A stretch of DNA of 9,193 bases from an uncultured Lachnospiraceae bacterium (GTDB taxonomy: Bacteria; Bacillota; Clostridia; Lachnospirales; Lachnospiraceae). The notes under the pieces are model-generated. The model had not been told where the DNA came from and did no database searches. It saw only the letters and a program-made list of their open reading frames with translations. Each line of letters starts with the position of its first letter. The stretch's first letter is position 1. Made by a program: the position numbers and the translations under genes. The stretch is from NCBI GenBank assembly GCA_937916415.1, contig CALGGH010000263.1, forward strand, positions 1 through 9,193, read 5' to 3'. Shown here in pieces: positions 1 through 4,908 of the stretch.

Positions 1-99
1 GAATTATGGAGTGCCGTATATATCCCAGTCTTGTTATAAAATCCGGTGTAATTCTCTCCTTTTCACCAGAAAAAACAAGGGTGTTTTCCGCCTTTGCCC
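1..99. other. Window edge, no supported gene
   Basis: I see no supported gene here. On the minus strand an AAAAGGAGAGA stretch (around 50-60) is followed by a short open frame leaving the window (ITPDFITRLGY...), but it lacks an ATG, GTG or TTG start at a workable distance. It could be the start of a divergent gene with a missed start, or chance. Confidence 0.2.
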
Positions 100-109
100 T
101 TGACAAAGG
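91..109. repeat. Inverted repeat overlapping the -35 box
   Basis: CCTTTG (91-96) and CAAAGG (104-109) are perfect 6-bp inverted arms around a 7-base centre, and the TTGACA -35 box (100-105) lies inside. A dyad in this position is where a repressor would block RNA polymerase, so it is a candidate operator. The arms are short and could be chance. No regulator gene is in the window. Confidence 0.3.
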
Positions 110-128
110 GTCCCCGGCTCTTTATCAT
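100..128 (+). promoter_or_regulatory. Sigma70-type promoter for leader and NhaC-like ORF
   Basis: A perfect -35 TTGACA (100-105), a 17-bp spacer and the -10 TATCAT (123-128, 5 of 6 consensus) predict transcription starting near 134-136. This is about 310 bases before the ATG at 448, so the transcript has a long 5' leader. The element is close to ideal for a housekeeping sigma-A promoter. Confidence 0.7.
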
Positions 129-332
129 GGACACATGAATTGAATCGGTTTTGATAGAGGAGCGGTTTTGATGACTACCCCGACGGACTGCGCGGCGGCG
201 CACGGGGGAAAGGCAAACCCGCCGCAGGACGTCCTGCCCCGCCTGGCCGGATGCTCCTGGGCCGGTGCAGAATATGCGCCGGACTGTCACGAAAGTGGAG
301 CGCTATCACCCCCGGTCCCGGGACCGGCAGAT

Positions 333-361
333 GGCTTCCGACAGGGAGCCTTTTTGTTTTT
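333..361 (+). terminator. Leader intrinsic terminator 1
   Basis: GGCTTCC (333-339) pairs with GGGAGCC (344-350), 7 bp with one G-U pair, around the loop GACA. It is followed directly by TTTTTGTTTTT (351-361). It lies upstream of the first ORF on the coding strand, so it would cut transcripts before the gene. Confidence 0.75.
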
Positions 362-374
362 CCGGGGCTCTCCG

Positions 375-419
375 GCTGCGGCGCACTGTGTTCGTCCGCA
401 GCTTTTTTGTTTGTGTTTC
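375..419 (+). terminator. Leader intrinsic terminator 2
   Basis: GCTGCGG (375-381) pairs perfectly with CCGCAGC (396-402) across a 14-base loop, followed by the T-rich run TTTTTTGTTTGTGTTT (403-418). It is the second terminator in tandem ahead of the ATG at 448. Confidence 0.7.
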
Positions 420-447
420 GCGCTCGATAATAAAAGGAGGAACCCCC

Positions 448-858
448 ATGCTGAAAACCAACCGTATCAGCCTCATTACCGGGGCCGTGGTGCTGGTTCT
501 GGTGCTGATTCTGGCCTTTACGCTGCCCGGCGCGGCCCAGGCCTACGACAGCGACTGCAACCTGTACGGCACGTTCTGGTCCCTGGTGCCCCCCATCCTG
601 GCCATCGTCCTGGCCCTGGGGACCAAGGAGGTGTATTCCTCCCTGCTCCTGGGCATTCTGGTGGGCGCGGTGCTGTATTCCAACTTCTCGTTTGAGGGCA
701 CCCTGAACGCCATCTTCTTCTCCGACGGCGGCATCGTCACCAACCTGGCCGACTCCTGGAACATGGGCATCATGGTCTTCCTGGTGACCGCCGTGATCTC
801 CCTGATCGTGTACAACAAGGTACTGCCTTCGGTGAAGGATGAGGAGGGATTCCAGTAA
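448..858 (+). pseudogene. Chimeric ORF: NhaC antiporter start joined to MalF permease end
   Basis: This 136-residue ORF starts at an ATG 7 bases after a strong AAAAGGAGG (432-440). Residues 1 to about 110 resemble the start of clostridial NhaC Na+/H+ antiporters: an N-terminal hydrophobic helix, FWSLVPPILAI, TKEVYSSLLLG and a third segment entering GIMVFLV. NhaC proteins are normally about 450-500 residues. From about residue 113 the sequence changes to TAVISLIVYNK and KDEEGFQ, the final helix and tail of a MalF-type sugar ABC permease, which is normally about 300 residues. The join is in frame, near 765-795. The TAA overlaps the next ATG (TAATG), as malF-malG pairs often do, so the 3' end belongs with the downstream permease. 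I infer a deletion or mis-join that removed most of both genes. The product is unlikely to transport anything. Family calls are from memory of motifs. Confidence 0.7.
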
Positions 859-1700
859 TGTCGAGAAGAAGAAAAATTGGCAACGCCATTGCCTATCTGG
901 GACTGATCGTGATCAGCATCGTCTGGCTCTTCCCCTTTGTGGGCCTGGTGCTCCAGAGCTTCCGGGGCGAGAGCGGCGGCATGGTCAACTACCTGGTCCC
1001 CAAGCAGTTCTCCCTGGTGAACTACGAATTCCTGTTCGGCGGGAGCAGCAAGTTCCTGCGCTGGTACGGCAACACCCTGACCATCGCCATCTTCGTGTCT
1101 GTGATCCAGACCGTGATCGTCATCTGCGTCAGCTACGCCCTCAGCCGTATGCGCTTCCGGGGCCGCAAGCTGCTGATGAACATCTGGCTGGTGCTGGGCA
1201 TGTTCCCCGGCTTCCTCACCATGATCTGCCTCTACTTCCTCCTGAAGCAGATGGGCCTCACCGAGGCGGGCGCCGTGCCGGGACTGATCCTGATCTCGGT
1301 GGCCAGCTCCGGCATGGGCTACTATGTGTGCAAGGGTTTCTTTGACACCATCCCCCGGGCCCTGGACGAGGCCGCCATTCTGGACGGCGCCACCCGCGCC
1401 CAGATCCTGGTGCAGATGATCATGCCCATCTCCAAGCCCATCATCATCTACACTGCCCTGGTGGCCTTCATGGCCCCCTGGTGCGACTACATCTTCGCCT
1501 CCTACGTGGCCTTCGGCTACGAGAGCGGCTACAACGTGGCCGTGGCCATGACCCGCTGGGTCTGGACCAACGACTACCAGGGCTATTTCACCCGCTTCTG
1601 CGCGGGCGGCGTGCTGGTGGCGGTGCCCGTCACCATCCTGTTCATGTGCCTGCAGAAGTACTACGTCGAGGGAGTTACCGGCGGAGCGGTTAAGGGCTGA
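858..1700 (+). CDS. MalG-type carbohydrate ABC transporter permease
   Basis: A complete 280-residue inner-membrane permease of the MalG/GanQ type, one of two membrane subunits of an ATP-driven sugar importer. Six hydrophobic segments are visible, beginning with IAYLGLIVISIVWLFPFVGL (residues 12-31). The cytoplasmic EAA loop that contacts the ATPase is present: D170-E171-A172-A173-I-L-D-G177, then the IMPISKP motif. The protein ends GGAVKG, a common C-terminus in this family. The ATG overlaps the stop of the preceding ORF (TAATG), so translation is probably coupled to the MalF-like tail just upstream. GC-rich, C-ending codons match the ORF before it, not the genes after. Substrate cannot be read from sequence, but maltodextrin-like sugars are plausible. 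Its partner permease is almost entirely missing and no ATPase or binding protein accompanies it. Confidence 0.9.
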   Translation: MSRRRKIGNAIAYLGLIVISIVWLFPFVGLVLQSFRGESGGMVNYLVPKQFSLVNYEFLFGGSSKFLRWYGNTLTIAIFVSVIQTVIVICVSYALSRMRFRGRKLLMNIWLVLGMFPGFLTMICLYFLLKQMGLTEAGAVPGLILISVASSGMGYYVCKGFFDTIPRALDEAAILDGATRAQILVQMIMPISKPIIIYTALVAFMAPWCDYIFASYVAFGYESGYNVAVAMTRWVWTNDYQGYFTRFCAGGVLVAVPVTILFMCLQKYYVEGVTGGAVKG

Positions 1701-1714
1701 CCGGGCGGAATACT

Positions 1715-1762
1715 GCGGAAGGCTGCCTTATATGGCGGCGGAAGGCCGCGGAAGGCAGCCTT
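1715..1762. repeat. Intergenic inverted repeat with three GCGGAAGGC copies
   Basis: AAGGCTGCCTT (1719-1729) and AAGGCAGCCTT (1752-1762) are perfect 11-bp inverted arms around a 22-base loop. GCGGAAGGC occurs three times in the same stretch (1715, 1738, 1748). No U-tract follows, so it is not a classical terminator. It could be a transcript-end stabilising hairpin, a small repeat element or a recombination scar, because the composition shifts here. Confidence 0.6.
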
Positions 1763-1789
1763 ATGATGGCGGGAGGCCGGGCATAGAGT

Positions 1790-2137
1790 ATGAAGATAGA
1801 AGTCTATAACGATTGGGATCACATGAACAAGGCCGAAGCCGAGGGCGAAAACCAGGCCGTGCTGGCGTGGGACGGTGAATACCGAAAAGGGGACGTGATA
1901 GAGTTTTCCGGACTGGAGACTGACAGGTTCTACGTGATCAAGGTCGACGCCGCGATCGAGGAATCATTTGTCCTGGTGAAGACGCCCAACATATTGTACA
2001 CGGTGCCTTTTTACGAAAAAAAGACGAGCTACAATCCGCTGGCCTTTTTTGGAAACAGGCATTACCTGTCCATACGAAGGGCCAAGGATCACGAGATAGC
2101 GGCGTACAAAATTTTTCCATTTTCAACGTGCAAATAG
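1790..2137 (+). pseudogene. Truncated uncharacterised protein from glycan-use locus
   Basis: A 115-residue ORF starting MKIEVYNDWDHMN, with a loosely placed GGGAGG 13 bases before the ATG. The sequence is rich in beta-strand-like segments (AVLAWDGEYRKGDVIEF, DRFYVIKVDAA, SFVLVKT, YTVPFYEKK, RHYLSIRRA) and reads like a jelly-roll or carbohydrate-binding domain. I recall larger clostridial proteins of about 300 residues opening this way and continuing beyond EIAAY, but I cannot name the family. Here the coding character ends at about residue 108 and the frame terminates after an unlike tail, KIFPFSTCK. I infer that the C-terminal part was lost by deletion near 2105-2120. It has no signal peptide. 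It lies directly upstream of the damaged binding-protein gene. It may alternatively be a genuine short protein. Confidence 0.45.
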
Positions 2138-2151
2138 AATCATATGCTAAA

Positions 2152-2199
2152 CCTAACCAAAAAACAATTTGCCCACGCGGCAGATATAAGGTTAGGAGG
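2152..2199 (+). promoter_or_regulatory. Hairpin overlapping a ribosome binding site
   Basis: CCTAACC (2152-2158) can pair perfectly with GGTTAGG (2190-2196). The 3' arm covers the first half of the AGGAGG Shine-Dalgarno (2194-2199) of the ATG at 2205. Folding would mask the ribosome binding site, so translational control is possible. The loop is 31 bases and the stem is only 7 bp, so this is tentative. Confidence 0.35.
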
Positions 2200-2204
2200 T
2201 AAAA

Positions 2205-2755
2205 ATGAAAAAAAGCTTATCACCACTTTATTGGCTACTTCAATGGTAGTTGCATCACTGGCCGGATGCGGCAGCAGCGCACCCGCACAGGAAGCTCCCG
2301 CAGCAGCGGAGGAGACCAAGGCCGGAGTTGATTATCCCACCAATGACATGACGTGGGATGATTATGACAAGATGGCAAGGGCCCTGACCGACACCACTCC
2401 CGGTGTCGAGGTATACGGCGCACACTATCACACCTGGAGATCCACCATTCAGCTGCTGGGAATCCTGGACGGCAAGAACACCATCGTGGATGGCAACTAT
2501 GACTTCACCAAGCCTTATTATGACATGGTCCTGAATCAGCAGAAGGACGGCGTCTGCATCGTGTACATGCTGGCCGGCGGTTCCAACGGCGTGGTCAACA
2601 AGAGCGCCATGGTCCTCGTGTACTACATCTACGAGGAAGCGTTCAGGAACCGGAAGCTCGGCAGCGCTTCGGCCGCAGCCCTGGTGCTGTTTGCAATAGT
2701 GCTCGTGATCACCCTGATTCAGTTCAGGGGTGAGAAGAATTACGCCAACGACTAG
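2205..2755 (+). pseudogene. Mosaic ORF: sugar-binding lipoprotein fused to MalF C-terminus
   Basis: The 5' part encodes a lipoprotein signal peptide (KKLITTLLATSMVVASLAGC, lipobox LAGC) of a family 1 sugar-binding protein. The Shine-Dalgarno-linked ATG (2205) is followed by seven A's (2208-2214), which puts it one base out of frame with this signal. An eighth A would restore MKKKLITT. The only in-frame ATG is at 2144 with no ribosome binding site. After the Ala/Glu linker, the sequence jumps at about 2320 to KAGVDYPTNDMTWDDYDKMA, a segment normally well over 100 residues into the protein, so the first half of the sugar-binding lobe is missing. At about 2555, after QQKDGVCI, it switches in frame to GGSNGVVNKSAMVLVYYIYE and a final helix, the end of a MalF-type permease. 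The gene cannot make a working binding protein or permease. Confidence 0.7.
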
Positions 2756-2769
2756 GGGAGGGAGAAGAG

Positions 2770-3504
2770 ATGCCGTCGCTCAAGATGAACAAGGACATCT
2801 TCATCATCCCTTACCAGTGGTTCGGATTCGAGGCGAGATGGCAGAACTACGTGGACATATGGACCAAGATACCGCTGGCAAAGTATGCCCTCAACACCGT
2901 CAAGCTGACGATCATAGTCACCCTGCTTCAGATACTTACGTCGTCATTTGCGGCATACGCCTTTGCCAAGCTGCAGTTTAAGGGCAGGAACGTCCTTTTC
3001 CTTGCGTACATCGCGACGATCGCGGTGCCTTGGCAGGTGTACATGGTTCCGCAGTTCATCTTCATGCGCAGGCTGGGACTGGCCGACACTCATCTGGCGA
3101 TCATCATCCTGCAGGCATTCTACGCATTCGGCGTGTTCCTGATGAGGCAGTTCTACGAGGGCATACCGGATTCGCTCTGCGAGGCCGCACGTATTGACGG
3201 CATGAGTGAGTATAAGATATATTCAACCATAATGCTGCCGCTTTAGAAGCCCGCGCTGTCGACCCTGGTCATCTTTACCTTCGTAAACACCTGGAATGAC
3301 TTCCTGGGTCCCCTGATCTACCTGACCACGGACTCCAAGAAGACGCTGCAGATAGGAATCAAGATGTTCATTTCGCAGTATTCGGCTGAGTACGGACTCA
3401 TCATGGCGGCTTCGGTAATCTCGCTGATCCCGGTGCTCATAGTCTTCATGGCGCTGCAGAAGTACTTCGTGGCCGGCATAACTACGGGAGCGGTGAAAGG
3501 ATAG
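2770..3504 (+). pseudogene. MalG-type sugar permease, lacking TM1 and split by amber codon
   Basis: The ATG sits 7 bases after GGGAGGGAG, immediately behind the preceding TAG. The ORF begins MPSLKMNKDIF. SLKMNKD normally follows the first membrane helix of MalG-type permeases, so about 30-40 residues including TM1 appear to be deleted, in frame. The following helices (KLTIIVTLLQILTSSFAAYA and others) and the EAA loop (E138-A-A-R-I-D-G144, then IMLPL) are intact. At 3244-3246 a TAG interrupts LPL*KPALST, where the family usually has a serine, so a single TCG-to-TAG change would explain it. The same frame runs on for 85 residues to TAG (3502-3504) and ends TTGAVKG, the normal C-terminus. TAG also ends several neighbouring ORFs, so recoding is unlikely. 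This was the second membrane subunit of the importer serving the GH88/GH154 genes. Confidence 0.75.
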
Positions 3505-3575
3505 TTATTATGCGGTGAAGGGGCCGAAGGGAGAGTTCTTTTGACCGTGACACCAATATTTACGGGAGACACATA

Positions 3576-4781
3576 ATGGATAAATGGATAACTAAAAGTG
3601 ACCTTGAAAGTTATCCCCTGATATCGCAGGGAGAGGCAGCGGATGCGCTCTCCCTGTGCGTGTCAGGGGTGCTGAAGTACCTGGATGACTTCACGGATGC
3701 CTTTCCCGGGCCGGCCAGCTTTGACAACGTCTACAGGCCTGGGCCCAACAAGGGCTGGACCACGGGCTTTTATACAGGTGAGCTGTGGCTGGCCTATGAG
3801 AATGCGACAGATGAGGCTGTCAAGGAAAGGCTTGGGCTGGCGGCGCTTCGGCAGGTGGATTCCTTTTATGACAGGATCAAAAACCTGGTGGACATGGAGC
3901 ATCATGACATGGGCTTTCTGTACAGCCCGTCGTGCGTGGCTGCTTATAAGCTGACCGGCTCCGAGATCGGACGTAAGGCCGCGATACTGGCCGCGGACAA
4001 GCTGATCACCAGATTTCAGAAGGTGGGAGAGTTCATACAGGCATGGGGCGAAATGGGAGCCGCCGACAATTACCGGTTCATCATAGACTGCCTGCTGAAC
4101 CTGCCGCTGCTGTACTGGGCCGGTGAGGAAACCGGGGACCCTAAGTACAGGGAGATCGCCGAAAAGCACGTGCACACCGCCATGGCGAACGTGATCCGTG
4201 AAGATGACTCCACCTGGCACACGGTTTTCATGGACATGGAGACCGGCAGGTTCCATCACGGAGCGACCTGCCAGGGATATAAGGACGGAAGCGCGTGGGC
4301 GCGCGGGCAGGCATGGGGCGTATATGGCACTGCAGTCGCGTATAAATATACGGGACGGGATGAGTATATAGGCTATTTCAAAAGAGTGACGGATTATTTC
4401 CTGGAGCATCTGCCTAAGGACCTGTGCCCGTTCTGGGACTTAAGCTTCGGAAACGGTGACGAACGGGAGGAGCCAAGGGATTCGTCTTCGGCCGTGATCG
4501 CCGCCTGCGGAATGCTGGAGATGAGCAGGTACATGGAGACGGACGATGCCGAACGATACGTGTCCGTCGCACGCAGGCTGTTAAAGGCCGTGACAGATTC
4601 ATACCGCGTGACGGACATAGCGAAGTCAAACGGCAGGCTGCTGCACGGCACCTACTCCAAAAAGAGCCCGTACAACACCTGCACCGAGGAAGGCGTGGAC
4701 GAGTGCGTGATCTGGGGCGACTACTATTACATGGAGGCACTCACGAGATTCCTTGATCCGGACTGGATCGTTTACTGGTAA
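3576..4781 (+). CDS. GH88 unsaturated glucuronyl hydrolase
   Basis: A complete 401-residue cytoplasmic enzyme without signal peptide, of normal length for glycoside hydrolase family 88. GH88 enzymes remove the 4,5-unsaturated uronic acid that polysaccharide lyases leave at the non-reducing end of oligosaccharides. They act by hydrating the double bond instead of by ordinary glycosidic hydrolysis. D111 in HHDMGFLY and D171 in RFIIDCLLNLP match in sequence setting and spacing (60 residues) the two catalytic aspartates of Bacillus UGL (D88, D149 from memory). The DGSAWARGQAWG motif (237-248) is the usual GH88 active-site signature, and the alternating helices fit an (alpha/alpha)6 barrel. The ATG follows GGGAG (3564-3568) by 7 bases. 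It is downstream of the damaged importer and upstream of the DUF2264 gene, as in an oligosaccharide-use operon. The parent glycan cannot be deduced. Confidence 0.92.
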   Translation: MDKWITKSDLESYPLISQGEAADALSLCVSGVLKYLDDFTDAFPGPASFDNVYRPGPNKGWTTGFYTGELWLAYENATDEAVKERLGLAALRQVDSFYDRIKNLVDMEHHDMGFLYSPSCVAAYKLTGSEIGRKAAILAADKLITRFQKVGEFIQAWGEMGAADNYRFIIDCLLNLPLLYWAGEETGDPKYREIAEKHVHTAMANVIREDDSTWHTVFMDMETGRFHHGATCQGYKDGSAWARGQAWGVYGTAVAYKYTGRDEYIGYFKRVTDYFLEHLPKDLCPFWDLSFGNGDEREEPRDSSSAVIAACGMLEMSRYMETDDAERYVSVARRLLKAVTDSYRVTDIAKSNGRLLHGTYSKKSPYNTCTEEGVDECVIWGDYYYMEALTRFLDPDWIVYW

Positions 4782-4821
4782 GCGGCTGACGTAAATTTGC
4801 CGGAGTTTGAACAAATGAGCT

Positions 4822-4866
4822 GCCGGTCATCCTAAGCGGCGCGGGACGGCGCGAAGGATGGCCGGC
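4822..4866. repeat. Long intergenic hairpin between GH88 and DUF2264 genes
   Basis: GCCGGTCATCCT (4822-4833) pairs with AGGATGGCCGGC (4855-4866) over 12 bp with one G-U pair, around a 21-base GC-rich loop. It has no U-tract (GTTTGA follows). An mRNA-stabilising or processing hairpin, partial terminator or small repeat are all possible. It lies 42 bases before the next ATG. Confidence 0.55.
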
Positions 4867-4908
4867 GTTTGACTTAGGGAAACGCTGATTAAAGCAAAAG
4901 GAGGCGTA

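Larger units (their letters stand above)
135..447 (+). promoter_or_regulatory. Structured 5' leader, possible attenuator or riboswitch
   Basis: The 313-base leader between the promoter and the ATG at 448 is packed with hairpins. They are GCGGCGG/CCGCCGC (192-198 with 219-225), the palindrome GCAGGACGTCCTGC (224-237), CCGGTGCA/TGCGCCGG (262-269 with 275-282), a TCAC-GAAA-GTGG tetraloop hairpin (287-298) and the 16-bp palindrome at 312-327. Two intrinsic terminators follow (333-361 and 375-419). This layout is typical of transcription attenuation or riboswitch control. I do not recognise the aptamer. It contains one GGCAAACC (212-219), as in c-di-GMP-I RNAs, but not the rest of that consensus. 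A Shine-Dalgarno AGAGGAG (156-162) precedes an ATG at 171 that opens a frame with no recognisable product. Confidence 0.5.

Noticed and set aside
1..60. 5' end of a minus-strand gene behind AAAAGGAGAGA
   Set aside because: There is no ATG, GTG or TTG at suitable distance and only about 17 codons in the window.
190..330. c-di-GMP-I or cobalamin riboswitch
   Set aside because: GGCAAACC and a GGTG...ACTGT-like stretch are present, but the remaining conserved boxes and their spacing are missing, so no known class can be assigned.
168..695. 175-residue plus-strand ORF starting in the leader
   Set aside because: It crosses two intrinsic terminators and overlaps the NhaC-like frame; its Pro/Gly/Arg-rich composition is typical of a GC-rich out-of-frame shadow.
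3244..3246. TAG inside the permease read as a recoded sense codon
   Set aside because: TAG is the natural stop of neighbouring ORFs (2135-2137, 2753-2755, 3502-3504, 8656-8658), so general amber recoding would extend them all. A point mutation is simpler.
3663..4409. 248-residue minus-strand ORF
   Set aside because: It is antisense to the GH88 gene, whose catalytic motifs are all on the plus strand.
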